Shown here: positions 7,895-16,735 of the stretch, one piece after another
Layout of the letters: each line of letters starts with the position of its first letter
Numbering within the stretch: the first letter of the stretch is position 1
Assembly: GCF_014297465.1 (NCBI RefSeq)
Contig: NZ_JACORT010000003.1
Coordinates: 248,001 to 312,000, forward strand
Reading direction: 5' to 3'
From: Ramlibacter cellulosilyticus
GTDB lineage: Bacteria; Pseudomonadota; Gammaproteobacteria; Burkholderiales; Burkholderiaceae_C
Length of the DNA stretch: 64,000 bases
Made by a program: the position numbers and the translations under genes
The notes under the pieces: generated by a model
Told to the model about the DNA's origin: nothing
The model's input: only the letters and a program-made list of their open reading frames with translations
The model's database searches: none

Positions 7895-9004
7895 TCACCC
7901 CTCGATCGTCAGCAACCGGTGGATCACCCCCGCATCCGCCACCCCCGTCTCCGGCAACTCGCTCGTGCGCTGGAACGCGCGGATGAAACGCGCCGTGCCG
8001 TTGCCGAAGATCCCGTCCGCGCGCACGTCGCAGCCCTGGTCCGACAGCGCGAGCTGCACCAGCCGCACGTCCAGCCCGCGCTGCAGCGGCGTGCGCACCG
8101 CGAGGTCGCGCGTGCCGGGCTGCGGGCCGTCGTAGCAGCCGGGCGGCAGCGCCGACAGCGTCGCGAGCGAGATCTCCTCGCCGCGCACCACCAGCGGCAG
8201 CGGCAAGCCCCAGGCGTCCAGCGCGATCAGGCGCTGGAACGCGTCCATGCGGTACACCGTCTGCCGCAGCAGCGCGTTCGGATGCGTCGCGAGCCACTCG
8301 CGCCGCGTGCGCACGTAGCGCTGGATCCATTCGTGCTCGCCCACCTGCTGCAGCGCGCCCGCGCTGGTGGTGCGATCGCGCAGCAGGCCCCAGGAGCCGT
8401 GCACCCAGCTGTCGTACACCACGGCGATGCCCAGGGGCGAGCGGATGCCCATGCGCGTGGCGGCGCGCACCGCGGGCTCCCAGTACACCTCGTCGAAGAA
8501 GGCGTCCTGCACGTCGCGCATGACGGGGTCGTCGGCACAGGCGCGCAGCAGGTTGTGCAGCTTCAGGTCCGTGTCGGCGGCCGCGCTGCGCGAGGCCAGG
8601 GCGGGCAGCCACGCGCGCAGGCGTGCACCGAAGCGCGCACCGGTGGTGGCGCAGTAGCGTTCGATGAGCAGGTGCAGGTTGCCCGAGCCGAGCGTGGTCT
8701 GCGCGCGCCCGTAGGTGAGCCGCCCGGTGTCGCCCGGCAGCAGCGTGACCTGCCCGTAGTCGCCGCGCACGGCCCCCGTCTCGAAGAGGTTCACGATCGC
8801 CTTGGCGGCCTGGGCCTGCGTGGCGGCGATCAGCGGTCCGGTGGCCCCGCGCGTGGCCGGCGGCATCGTGTAGCGCAGCACGCAGTAGCCGGGCAGGCCG
8901 GGGTCTTCGCGGCAGTCGACCACGTGGTGGCCGGTGCCCTCCAGGTCTTGCCTGCGCTCGCTGCAGTCGCTGCACAGGATGGTGGCGCTCAGGACTTCGC
9001 TCAT
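7895..9004 (-). CDS. GH46 chitosanase-like protein with peptidoglycan-binding domain
   Basis: A 369-residue protein. Residues about 65-290 resemble family 46 chitosanases: FETGAVRGDYGQ gives the general acid Glu75, and LLPGDTGRLTYGRAQTTLGS gives Asp92 in the GDGRGYTAG-like motif. Later blocks VYWEPAVRAATRMG and VYDSWVHGSW parallel the VYFDPAV and YYDAIVMHG blocks of Streptomyces chitosanase. Residues about 305-365 form a PG_binding_1 repeat (LQRGLDVRLVQLAL ... DGIFGNGTARFIRAFQ). There is no signal peptide; the N-terminus has five Cys (11, 14, 31, 41 and nearby). The start is set by GGGAG upstream, with a -10-like TAAGCT at 9031-9036. The substrate could be chitosan or peptidoglycan glycan, and the lack of an export signal is notable. 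Confidence 0.7.
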   Translation of the reverse strand: MSEVLSATILCSDCSERRQDLEGTGHHVVDCREDPGLPGYCVLRYTMPPATRGATGPLIAATQAQAAKAIVNLFETGAVRGDYGQVTLLPGDTGRLTYGRAQTTLGSGNLHLLIERYCATTGARFGARLRAWLPALASRSAAADTDLKLHNLLRACADDPVMRDVQDAFFDEVYWEPAVRAATRMGIRSPLGIAVVYDSWVHGSWGLLRDRTTSAGALQQVGEHEWIQRYVRTRREWLATHPNALLRQTVYRMDAFQRLIALDAWGLPLPLVVRGEEISLATLSALPPGCYDGPQPGTRDLAVRTPLQRGLDVRLVQLALSDQGCDVRADGIFGNGTARFIRAFQRTSELPETGVADAGVIHRLLTIEG

Positions 9005-9151
9005 CGACGTCTCCCAGGAAAGCTGCAGCCAGCTTAGGCCGCAGCGGGGAAGGCGCCATCTGCCGGATTGCATACCGGCCCGCGCCCCCGTGCACTGTGC
9101 ACGTGCCGAGCCACGCCGGCAAGCGCGCGCTCATCCGCATAATGGCGGCGC

Positions 9152-10645
9152 ATGACGACCCCGCCTTTCGCGCTGGAAGAAGCCACCGTCGACAGCATCC
9201 ACGCGGCCTACCGTGCGGGCACGCTCACCACCATGCAGCTGGTGCAGGCTTACCTCGCGCGCATCGATGCATACGACCGCAAGGGCCCCGCGCTGCGCGC
9301 GCTGCTCACCGTGAACCCGAAAGCCCTCGAGGAGGCGGCGCGCCTCGACGCCGAGTACAAGGCGAAGAAGGGGCAGGTGGGCCCGCTGCATGGCATCCCC
9401 GTGATCCTGAAGGACAACTTCGACACGAAGGACATGCCCACCACCGGCGGCAACCTCGCCATGCGCGACTCGCGGCCGTCCGCCGATGCCTTCACCGTGC
9501 AGCGCATGCGCGCCGCCGGTGCGCTGATCCTCGCCAAGAGCAACCTGCAGGAGTTCGCGCGCGGCGGCGTGTCCGTCAGCAGCCTCGGCGGGCAGGTGCT
9601 GAATCCCTACGACCTCACCCGCACGCCCGGCGGCTCCAGCGGCGGAACCGGCGCCGCGCTCGCGGCGAACTTCGCCGTGCTCGGCACCGGCAGCGACACG
9701 GGCCAGTCCATCCGCTCGCCCGCGTCGGCCAACGCCCTCGTGGGCGTGCGGCCCACGCGCGGGCTCGTGAGCCGCGGCGGCGTCATGCCCAACAGCTTCA
9801 CGCAGGACGAAGCGGGCCCGATCGCACGTACCGTGAAGGACGCCGCGTACCTCCTCGACGTGATGGCCGGCTTCGACCCGCGCGACCCCGTCACCGCGCT
9901 CGGCGTCGGCAAGGCGCCGGCCAGCTACGCCGCGGCGCTCGACGCGAGTGCATTGCGCGGCGCGCGCATCGGCGTCATGGGCAACCTGTATGGCAAGGAG
10001 CCGCGGCACGCGGAAGTGAACCGCGTGATGGAGCAGGCGATGCGCACCATGGAGGCGCAGGGCGCCACGGTGGTGCGCTTCAGCGTGCCCGGGTTCGACG
10101 CACTGGCGGCCAACGTGGGCACCGACCGCTGGGAAGCGCGCGCCGCCTTCGACAAGTACTTCGCCGAGCTCGGCCCGCGCCAGCCGGTGACCAGCTTCCG
10201 GCAACTCGTGGACAGCCGCACCGCATCGCCCGACATCCAGAAGACGATGGAAGCGGAGATCGCCATCGAGGACGGCCTGGCGAACGCGACGTACCGCGAG
10301 CGCATGCTGAACCGGGACAAGCTGCGCGTCCTCGTCGCCGCGAAGATGGCGGAACTGAAGCTCGATGCGATCCTGTACCCGCTGCAGCGCGTGCTCGTCG
10401 CGCCCGCCGGCCAGCCGGACCAGCCGGAGCGCAACGGCGTGCTTTCGCACGGCACGGGCTTCCCGGCCGTGACCTTCCCGGCCGGCTTCTCCACGCCGAC
10501 GGCGACGGCACCCATCGGCGTGCCGATCGGCGCGGAGCTGCTTGCACTCGATTACACCGAGCCGCGCCTGCTCTCGCTGGCGTACGCCTTCGAGCAGGCG
10601 ACGCACGCGCGCAAGCCACCGCAGAGCACGCCGCCGCTCGATTGA
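9152..10645 (+). CDS. Amidase-signature family hydrolase
   Basis: A 497-residue amidase-signature enzyme. The Ser-cisSer-Lys triad is visible: Lys87 in VILKDNFD, cis-Ser163 in PGGSSGG, and nucleophile Ser186 in GSDTGQSIRSPA. The family norm is GTDTGGSIR, so Gln replaces a glycine. Such enzymes hydrolyse carboxamides; substrates vary from simple amides to fatty amides, and the GatA role is unlikely without gatB/gatC beside it. There is no signal peptide. No Shine-Dalgarno is seen; CATAAT (9138-9143) ends 8 nt before the ATG. It is divergent from the GH46 gene. Confidence 0.85.
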   Translation: MTTPPFALEEATVDSIHAAYRAGTLTTMQLVQAYLARIDAYDRKGPALRALLTVNPKALEEAARLDAEYKAKKGQVGPLHGIPVILKDNFDTKDMPTTGGNLAMRDSRPSADAFTVQRMRAAGALILAKSNLQEFARGGVSVSSLGGQVLNPYDLTRTPGGSSGGTGAALAANFAVLGTGSDTGQSIRSPASANALVGVRPTRGLVSRGGVMPNSFTQDEAGPIARTVKDAAYLLDVMAGFDPRDPVTALGVGKAPASYAAALDASALRGARIGVMGNLYGKEPRHAEVNRVMEQAMRTMEAQGATVVRFSVPGFDALAANVGTDRWEARAAFDKYFAELGPRQPVTSFRQLVDSRTASPDIQKTMEAEIAIEDGLANATYRERMLNRDKLRVLVAAKMAELKLDAILYPLQRVLVAPAGQPDQPERNGVLSHGTGFPAVTFPAGFSTPTATAPIGVPIGAELLALDYTEPRLLSLAYAFEQATHARKPPQSTPPLD

Positions 10646-10753
10646 GCATTCCTCCCGCAGGGCCACCCCGAAAGGGCGAGGCACGCGCGCAGCGCCGGTG
10701 CTAAGTTTGCTTGCATGGCGCGGGACGGTGCGTCGCAGCCAGGGAGGAAAGAC

Positions 10754-10936
10754 ATGGACATCCTGCACGAGGAATGGGCCCAGGGCATCAAGCTCGCGCT
10801 CAAGGCGTACACGCGCGCCTCGGACGCCTATGCGCAGAACCTCGTCGCGCCTTCCGTGGCCTTGTGGGCGGTGCTCATCGCCGCCGGTGTCGTGCTGCTG
10901 GAATGGGTGATCGCCCGCCGGCATTCGCACGAATGA
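10754..10936 (+). CDS. Small single-pass membrane protein
   Basis: A 60-residue hypothetical protein beginning MDILHEEWAQ, with an amphipathic first half and one membrane helix at about residues 34-53 (LWAVLIAAGVVLLEWVIA) followed by ARRHSHE. The start at 10754 is chosen because AGGGAGGAAAG lies just upstream; a longer frame from 10715 lacks support. It precedes a cytochrome c gene by 68 bp. No family is recognised and the function is unknown. Confidence 0.6.
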   Translation: MDILHEEWAQGIKLALKAYTRASDAYAQNLVAPSVALWAVLIAAGVVLLEWVIARRHSHE

Positions 10937-11004
10937 CTTGACCTGCCGCAAACGGGGCGCGGCGCCGCGTCCCTAGCATGGCCTGCACAACCATGAGGTG
11001 CAGC

Positions 11005-11298
11005 ATGCGTCTCCTCTTCGTCGCCCTCGCCGCCTTCGCGGCCACCTCGGCCCACGCGCAGGACACCAGCGCCACCCGCGGGCGGCTGCTCTACGGAAAC
11101 CACTGCGTGGAGTGCCACACGCAGCAGATGCACTGGCGCGACCAGCGGCTGGCCCGCGACTGGGACACGCTCCTCGGGCAGGTGCGCCGCTTCCAGGGCA
11201 TCGCCGGCCTCAACTGGGCCGAGGACGACGTGCAGGCCGTCGCGCGCTACCTCAACGAAACGATCTACCGCTTCCCGCAGGCCCAGGCGCAGCGCTGA
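11005..11298 (+). CDS. Small secreted c-type cytochrome
   Basis: A 97-residue protein with a signal peptide (cleavage near Ala18-Gln19, AHAQ) and one haem-binding site Cys34-Val-Glu-Cys37-His38. The mature domain of about 78 residues is class I-like in size. The only internal Met is Met43, directly after the haem site, so the usual distal Met ligand is not evident; a His or water ligand, or a pentacoordinate haem, is possible. It should act in the periplasm in electron transfer. Homologous proteins are often annotated simply as cytochrome c. GAGGTG lies upstream of the chosen ATG. Confidence 0.8.
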   Translation: MRLLFVALAAFAATSAHAQDTSATRGRLLYGNHCVECHTQQMHWRDQRLARDWDTLLGQVRRFQGIAGLNWAEDDVQAVARYLNETIYRFPQAQAQR

Positions 11299-11384
11299 TG
11301 CACCATCCGGCAGAGGGCAAGGGCACGCGCGGCGCCTAGCATGTGCCCGCCTGCGCGTCGTACCGCGCGGCGCTGGAGGATGCG

Positions 11385-12221
11385 ATGAGACTCCTGCACA
11401 TCGCCGGCGGTGCGCCGGCCGTGCCCCTCGCCCGCGTGGGCGCCGATCCCGAACTCGCCGCCGACGTGCAGGCGCGGCTGGCCGCCGCCGGCCTGCTCGA
11501 CCCGCCGGCCGACGGCCTCTTCGGGCCCGTGTCGCAGTGGGCACTGTCCGAATTCCTGGTCTTCTGGGGGCTCGCCGGGGCCTCGTCGCTCGACATGCAC
11601 GTGGCCAGCGCGCTGCTGCAGGCCGACGCCGCGTTTCCCCTCGTCGCCGGTGACGACCTCGCGGGCGATACGGTGCGCGCGCTGCAGGCAGCAGGCCACT
11701 GGCTGTGCCGCCACCCGCGCGCGCTGAACATCGTCTACGTGGCCGACATGGGCCTGGACGGCGCACCGAGCGTGGACGCCACCTTCGGCGATGCGCGGCT
11801 GCTGCTGCGCGTGGACGAACGCGGCCGGCCGCAGCTGGCCGGCGCGTGGGAAGGCAGCCTGCACGTCGGCGGCCCGGGCGCGGTGCACGTGGCCTGCGGC
11901 CAGTACAAATCCTGGAGCGTGGGCCTGCACCAGGGCGACGCGCCGTACGACGCGCTGGTGCAGACCGGGCCGGTGGAAGCGCGCAACGCGAACGGCGCGG
12001 CGCTGGCCGGAGTGCTCGGCCTGGACCAGCACTGCGGCGACGACGATGCACGCGGCGGCCTGGGCCGCTGCAGCGCCGGCGGCCTGGTGGGGCGGAGCAA
12101 GTCCGGCCACCGCGAGTTCATGGCGATGGTGCGCAGCGACCCGCGCTACCTCGCGTGCAAGGGCTACCGCTTCCTCACGAGCGTCCTGCCGCTCGAGGCG
12201 GTGGCCGGCGCCGCTCCGTAG
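11385..12221 (+). CDS. Peptidoglycan-binding-domain protein with unknown C-terminal domain
   Basis: A 278-residue protein. Residues about 15-60 resemble a PG_binding_1 fold (ELAADVQARLAAAGLLDPPADGLFGPVSQWALSEF). The remainder, about 110-270, contains GQYKSWSVGLHQG and GRCSAGGLVGRSKSGHREFM, a conserved-looking block that recalls the His...Ser-x-Gly-Cys arrangement of L,D-transpeptidases, but the Cys is displaced (RCSAGG). No signal peptide is present. The ATG follows GGAGGATGCG. It lies upstream of yciH and downstream of the cytochrome. An enzyme acting on wall material is a guess; the function is unknown. Confidence 0.55.
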   Translation: MRLLHIAGGAPAVPLARVGADPELAADVQARLAAAGLLDPPADGLFGPVSQWALSEFLVFWGLAGASSLDMHVASALLQADAAFPLVAGDDLAGDTVRALQAAGHWLCRHPRALNIVYVADMGLDGAPSVDATFGDARLLLRVDERGRPQLAGAWEGSLHVGGPGAVHVACGQYKSWSVGLHQGDAPYDALVQTGPVEARNANGAALAGVLGLDQHCGDDDARGGLGRCSAGGLVGRSKSGHREFMAMVRSDPRYLACKGYRFLTSVLPLEAVAGAAP

Positions 12222-12224
12222 AAT
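12219..12224 (+). promoter_or_regulatory. -10-like box for leaderless yciH
   Basis: TAGAAT ends 6 nt before the yciH ATG, where a -10 element would place transcription start at or next to the initiation codon. No Shine-Dalgarno intervenes and no good -35 is seen. The box overlaps the stop codon of the preceding gene. Confidence 0.45.
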
Positions 12225-12230
12225 GCGGGG

Positions 12231-12587
12231 ATGCGCAACACGGGAGGCGGCCTCGTCTATTCCACCGAAGGCGGCCGCATGTGCCCGGCGTGCCGGCGGC
12301 CGGTCGCGCAATGCACCTGCCGCCAGGCGGCGTCCGCACCCGCCGGGGACGGCATCGCGCGCGTGTTGCGCGAGACCAAGGGCCGCGGCGGCAAGGCGGT
12401 GACCGTCGTGCGCGGCGTCCCGGTCGACGCCACCGCGCTCCTCCAGCTCGGACAGGACCTGAAGGCCGCCTGCGGCAGCGGCGGCACCGTCAAGGACGGC
12501 TCCATCGAAGTCCAGGGCGACCACGTCGACAAGGTGATGGCCTTGCTGCAGCAGCGCGGTTTCAAGGCCAGGCGTGCCGGCGGCTAG
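12231..12587 (+). CDS. yciH: Translation initiation factor Sui1/YciH
   Basis: A 118-residue bacterial eIF1/SUI1 homologue. The C-terminal SUI1 domain (about 43-116) has the typical TKGRGGKAVTVVRGV, GSGGTVKDGSIEVQGDH and LLQQRGFKARRAGG blocks. The N-terminus carries CPACRRPVAQCTC, a four-Cys cluster that could bind zinc; YciH proteins often keep such Cys in this region. It may influence fidelity of start-site selection on the 30S subunit. The start codon lies 6 nt after TAGAAT, with no Shine-Dalgarno. It is monocistronic or co-transcribed with the upstream gene. Confidence 0.88.
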   Translation: MRNTGGGLVYSTEGGRMCPACRRPVAQCTCRQAASAPAGDGIARVLRETKGRGGKAVTVVRGVPVDATALLQLGQDLKAACGSGGTVKDGSIEVQGDHVDKVMALLQQRGFKARRAGG

Positions 12588-12661
12588 TCGCAAGTCCTTA
12601 CCGAATCAGCTGAACCGTCCGCTCGCGCCGGAGTCCTACACGGCTGAGCCTAAAGCACTAC

Positions 12662-12667
12662 TAGATT
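12662..12667 (+). promoter_or_regulatory. -10-like box before the PBP gene
   Basis: TAGATT ends 7 nt before the ATG at 12675 and no Shine-Dalgarno is present, fitting a leaderless transcript. A second TA-rich hexamer lies just upstream (TAAAGC). Confidence 0.4.
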
Positions 12668-12674
12668 CCAACGC

Positions 12675-14705
12675 ATGACTCCGGCCCTCGTCCGGGCCCG
12701 CGCCTGGGCCGTCGACCACCTCCTGCGCGCGCGCGACCTGGCACGCCGGCACCCGGTGCGCACCGCGCTGCTGCCGCCGGCCCTGCTGCTCGCGTACGTG
12801 CTGGTCCTGATCCCCTTCACGCCGAGCATCTCCGACCTGCGCAAGGCCAGGTCCGAAGTGCCCACGGTGGTGCTCTCGTCCGACGGCATCGTGCTGGCGG
12901 AGTTCAAGCGCATCAACCGCGAGTGGGTGCCGCTGGACAAGATCTCGAAGCCGGTGATCGATGCGCTCATTGCCACCGAGGACCGCCGCTTCTACGAGCA
13001 CCACGGCATCGACTTCCGCCGCACCGGCGCGGCGGTGCTCAATACCTTGCGCGGCCGGCGCGAGGGCGGCTCCACCATCACGCAGCAGCTCGCGCGCAAC
13101 CTCTACCCCAACGAGATCGGCCGCTCCCTCTCGCTCACGCGCAAGGCCAAGGAAGCGATCACGGCGCTGAAGATCGAGGCGATCTACTCCAAGGACGAGA
13201 TCCTGGAGACCTACCTCAACACGGTGCCCTTCCTGTACAACGCCTTCGGCATCGAGATGGCCGCGCGGACCTACTTCGACAAGTCCGCGGACAAGCTGGA
13301 CGTGCTCGAAAGCGCCACGCTGATCGGCATGCTCAAGGGCACGGCCTACTACAACCCCGTGCTCAACCCGGAACGCGCCCGCGATCGCCGCAACACGGTG
13401 CTCGCCCAGATGGCGAAGTACGGCAAGCTGGACCCGAAACGCGCCGACCAGCTCGCCACGCGGCCGCTGCGGCTCGACTTCGAGCGGCAGGACCAGCAGG
13501 TGGGCCTCGCCCCGCACGCCGCTCAGCAGATCAGGAAGTGGCTGATCGCCTGGGCCGACCGCGAGGACTACGACATCTACGCGGACGGACTGGTGGTGCG
13601 CACCACCATCGACTCGCGGCTGCAGAAGGCTGCCAATGCCGCCGTCACCCGGCAGGTCCAGCAACTGCAGAACCTGGCGGACCGCAGCCGCCGCAAGGGC
13701 GAGGAAAGGCAGCTGCTGTCGGCGGGCTTCCTCGCAGTGGACCCGCGCAGCAACGAAGTGAAGGCCTGGGTGGGCAGCGCCGACTTCACGCAGGACCAGT
13801 TCGACCACGTCAACCAGGCGCGGCGCCAGCCGGGATCCACCTTCAAGCCCTTCGTGTACGGCGCTGCCTTCGCGCATGGCCTCTCGCCGCAGGACACCCT
13901 GGTCGACGAGATCGTCACCTACCGCGACAAGGGCGGCGCGCCCTGGACGCCGCGTGACGCGACGCCGCCCACGGGCCAGCCGATGACGTTGCGCGAAGGC
14001 CTCGCGCAGTCCCGCAACACCATCACCGCGCAGGTGATGGCGAAGGTGGGCCCGCAGAAGGTCGGCGAGCTCGCCTTCAACCTCGGCGTGCGCGACAGCA
14101 AGCTGGAGCTGGTGCCTTCGCTGGCGCTGGGCACGAGCCCGGTCACGCTGCGCGAGATGGTGACCGCCTACGGCACGCTCGCCAACAACGGGCGCTACCT
14201 GGGCGAGCCCACGCTGGTGTCGCGCGTCGATGACCGCCAGGGCCACACGCTGCTGCTGTTCACGCGGCCCAAGGGCATGGAGGTGCTGCCGAAGCCGCAG
14301 GCGCTGCAGATCGTGGACACGATGCGCGCCGTCATCGACGAGGGCACCGGCACCGCGATCCGCACGCGCTGGGGCATCCAGGCGGACGTGGCCGGCAAGA
14401 CCGGCACGACGCAGGACAACACCGACGGCTGGTTCATCCTGATGCACCCGCAGATGGTGGCCGGCGCCTGGGTCGGCTACAACGACAACCGCGCGACCAT
14501 GGGCGACGGCTGGGGGCAGGGCGCACGGAGCGCGCTGCCCATCGTGGGCGATTTCTTCGTGCAGGCGCTGCGCACGCGCGCCGTGGACGCGCGGGTCGAA
14601 TTCGACCTGCCGCGGCCGCGGCCCAAGCCGCGGGAGCAGCCCCAGGACCCGGTGCAGGACCTGGTGAACGACATTCTCGGGCGGTTGATGCGCATGATCC
14701 AATGA
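12675..14705 (+). CDS. Class A penicillin-binding protein (PBP1A-like)
   Basis: A 676-residue bifunctional peptidoglycan glycosyltransferase/transpeptidase. After a short cytoplasmic tail and a membrane anchor (about 31-50) comes the GT51 domain, with catalytic EDRRFYEHHGID near residue 101 and GGSTITQQLARN. The transpeptidase domain has SxxK at Ser388 (GSTFKP), SxN at Ser446 (SRNT) and KTG at Lys575 (KTGTTQ). All active-site motifs are intact. It polymerises lipid II and cross-links peptides on the periplasmic face. It is shorter than canonical PBP1A and lacks the OB insert, resembling PBP1C/2D-type single-copy class A enzymes. Its stop overlaps the following sensor kinase start (ATGA), suggesting coupling. 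Confidence 0.9.
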   Translation: MTPALVRARAWAVDHLLRARDLARRHPVRTALLPPALLLAYVLVLIPFTPSISDLRKARSEVPTVVLSSDGIVLAEFKRINREWVPLDKISKPVIDALIATEDRRFYEHHGIDFRRTGAAVLNTLRGRREGGSTITQQLARNLYPNEIGRSLSLTRKAKEAITALKIEAIYSKDEILETYLNTVPFLYNAFGIEMAARTYFDKSADKLDVLESATLIGMLKGTAYYNPVLNPERARDRRNTVLAQMAKYGKLDPKRADQLATRPLRLDFERQDQQVGLAPHAAQQIRKWLIAWADREDYDIYADGLVVRTTIDSRLQKAANAAVTRQVQQLQNLADRSRRKGEERQLLSAGFLAVDPRSNEVKAWVGSADFTQDQFDHVNQARRQPGSTFKPFVYGAAFAHGLSPQDTLVDEIVTYRDKGGAPWTPRDATPPTGQPMTLREGLAQSRNTITAQVMAKVGPQKVGELAFNLGVRDSKLELVPSLALGTSPVTLREMVTAYGTLANNGRYLGEPTLVSRVDDRQGHTLLLFTRPKGMEVLPKPQALQIVDTMRAVIDEGTGTAIRTRWGIQADVAGKTGTTQDNTDGWFILMHPQMVAGAWVGYNDNRATMGDGWGQGARSALPIVGDFFVQALRTRAVDARVEFDLPRPRPKPREQPQDPVQDLVNDILGRLMRMIQ

Positions 14706-16735
14706 GCGATTTCCGGGACAGCGCGGGGCAGGTGGCGGAGGCGCCGTCCCGGTACGACCTCGACGAGCTGGAGCGCCTGTTCCGGGACGCGCCGGCGGCG
14801 GTCGCCTGGCTGGAAGGGCCGCGGCACCTCTACCGGCTGGCGAACGATGCCTACCAGCGGCTCGTGGGCGAGCGCGACCTCGTCGGCCGCACGGTGGCCG
14901 AGGCGCTCCCCGAGATCGCGGCGCAGGGCTTCGTGGCGACGCTCGACAGCGTCTACGCTTCCGGGCAGCCCTTCGTGGGCAACGAGGTGCGCCTCCAGCT
15001 GCGGCGGCTCGCCGACGGCGCGCTCGAACCGCGCACCGTGGACTTCGTGTTCCAGCCCGTGCGCGACGCGGATGCCCGCATCACGGGCATCTTCATCCAG
15101 GCGACGGACGTCACGCAGCGCGTCGCCGCGCAGGTGGCGCTGGCGGAGAGCGAATCCAAGTTCCGCGCGATCACCAACTCCATCGACCAGATGATCTGGT
15201 CGACGCAGGCCGACGGCTTCCACGACTACTTCAACGACCGCTGGTACGAGTTCACCGGCGTGCCCTACGGCTCCACCGACGGCCAGGGCTGGAACGACAT
15301 GTTCCATCCCGACGACCAGAAGCGCGCGTGGGCCGTCTGGCGGCACAGCCTGAACACGGGCGAGCCCTACCACATCGAATACCGGCTGCGGCACCGCTCC
15401 GGGGCCTACCGCTGGGTGCTCGGGCGCGCGCAGGCGGTGCGCGACGGCGACGGGCGCATCGTGCGCTGGTTCGGCACCTGCACCGACATCCAGGACATCG
15501 TCGACGCGCGCGAGGTGCTGAGCCGCTCGCGCGAGGAGCTGGAGCGGCAGATCGAGCACCGCACCCAGCAGTTGCTGCATGCCGAGGAGCAGCTGCGCCA
15601 GGCGCACAAGATGGAGGCGATCGGCCAGCTCACGGGCGGCATCGCGCACGACTTCAACAACATGCTGCAGGGCATCGTGGGCGCGCTCGACGTGATCCGG
15701 AAGCTGGAGCAGACCGGGCGTTCGGCGAACATCCCGCGCTTCGTGGACATGGCCATGAGCTCGGCGCAGCGCGCCGCGGCCATGACGCACCGCCTGCTCG
15801 CCTTCGCGCGCCAGCAGCCCCTGGCGCCGCAGCGGGTGGACCTCGTGGCGCTGGTGCAGTCGCTGCGCGACCTGGTGCGGCGCACGGCCGGCGAGTCGAT
15901 CACGCTGCAGCTGGACCTGGCGGGAGACACGTGGCCGACCCGGTGCGACCCGAACCAGCTGGAAAGCGCCTTGCTGAACCTCGCCATCAATGCGCGCGAC
16001 GCCATGCCCGGGGGCGGGCAGATCACGCTTTCCACGCGCAACGTGCAGCTGCCCGCGACGCAGCTCGGGCCCAACGAGGTGCTGGCCGCCGGCGACTTCG
16101 TGGAGGTGGGCGTGCACGACACCGGCACGGGCATGCCGCAGTCGGTGATCGCGCGGGCCTTCGATCCCTTCTTCACGACCAAGCCGATCGGGCAGGGCAC
16201 GGGCCTGGGACTCTCGATGGTCTATGGCTTCGCGCGCCAGTCGGGCGGCTTCGCGCGCATCGAGAGCCGCGAAGGGGAAGGGACTTGCGTGGCGCTGCTG
16301 CTGCCGCGCGACAGCGGCGAGCAGGCGGTGGGGCCGGTGGTGGAGCCTGCACCCGAGCTGGTGGGCGGCCGCGGCGAAGTGATCGTGGTGGTGGAAGACG
16401 ACGAGGTGGTGCGGATGCTCGCCGTCGAGACCTTGACCGGCCTGGGCTACCGCGTGCACGCGGCGGCGACGGGCCCCGAAGGTGCGCAGCTGCTGAACGA
16501 ACTGGGTGCCGTGGACCTGCTGCTGTCCGACATCGGCCTGCCGGGCGGCGTCAGCGGCAAGCAGCTGGCGGACGCGGCGCGCGCGTCACGCCCGGCGCTG
16601 AAGGTGATCCTGATCACGGGCTACGCGCAGGAGGTGACGGACACCGACCTGCTGGCGCAGAAGATCGAACTGCTGAGGAAGCCGGTGCTGATCGACGTGC
16701 TGCTGCGGAAGGTGCAGGACGTGCTGAAGTCCTAG
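14702..16735 (+). CDS. Hybrid PAS sensor histidine kinase with receiver domain
   Basis: A 677-residue soluble hybrid kinase. It holds two PAS/PAC sensor domains (about 20-145 and 155-275, the second with WSTQADGFHDYFNDRWYEFTG and a PAC end), a coiled linker, and a HisKA-like block with phospho-acceptor His316 in GIAHDFNNMLQG. The HATPase domain has N-box NLAINARDAMPGGG and G-boxes DTGTGMP and GTGLGLSMV, and a C-terminal receiver follows with Asp610 (LLLSDIGLPGG). There are no membrane helices. The HDFNN form is typical of the HWE/Pdo-like hybrid kinases common in Burkholderiales. It overlaps the PBP gene by 4 bp, and its stop overlaps the opposing DUF2927-like gene. The output target is not encoded nearby. 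Confidence 0.9.
   Translation: MSDFRDSAGQVAEAPSRYDLDELERLFRDAPAAVAWLEGPRHLYRLANDAYQRLVGERDLVGRTVAEALPEIAAQGFVATLDSVYASGQPFVGNEVRLQLRRLADGALEPRTVDFVFQPVRDADARITGIFIQATDVTQRVAAQVALAESESKFRAITNSIDQMIWSTQADGFHDYFNDRWYEFTGVPYGSTDGQGWNDMFHPDDQKRAWAVWRHSLNTGEPYHIEYRLRHRSGAYRWVLGRAQAVRDGDGRIVRWFGTCTDIQDIVDAREVLSRSREELERQIEHRTQQLLHAEEQLRQAHKMEAIGQLTGGIAHDFNNMLQGIVGALDVIRKLEQTGRSANIPRFVDMAMSSAQRAAAMTHRLLAFARQQPLAPQRVDLVALVQSLRDLVRRTAGESITLQLDLAGDTWPTRCDPNQLESALLNLAINARDAMPGGGQITLSTRNVQLPATQLGPNEVLAAGDFVEVGVHDTGTGMPQSVIARAFDPFFTTKPIGQGTGLGLSMVYGFARQSGGFARIESREGEGTCVALLLPRDSGEQAVGPVVEPAPELVGGRGEVIVVVEDDEVVRMLAVETLTGLGYRVHAAATGPEGAQLLNELGAVDLLLSDIGLPGGVSGKQLADAARASRPALKVILITGYAQEVTDTDLLAQKIELLRKPVLIDVLLRKVQDVLKS

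Noticed and set aside
9138..10645. GatA subunit of Asp/Glu-tRNA amidotransferase
   Set aside because: No gatB or gatC adjoins and the nucleophile loop is GQS rather than GGS; a general amidase is more likely.
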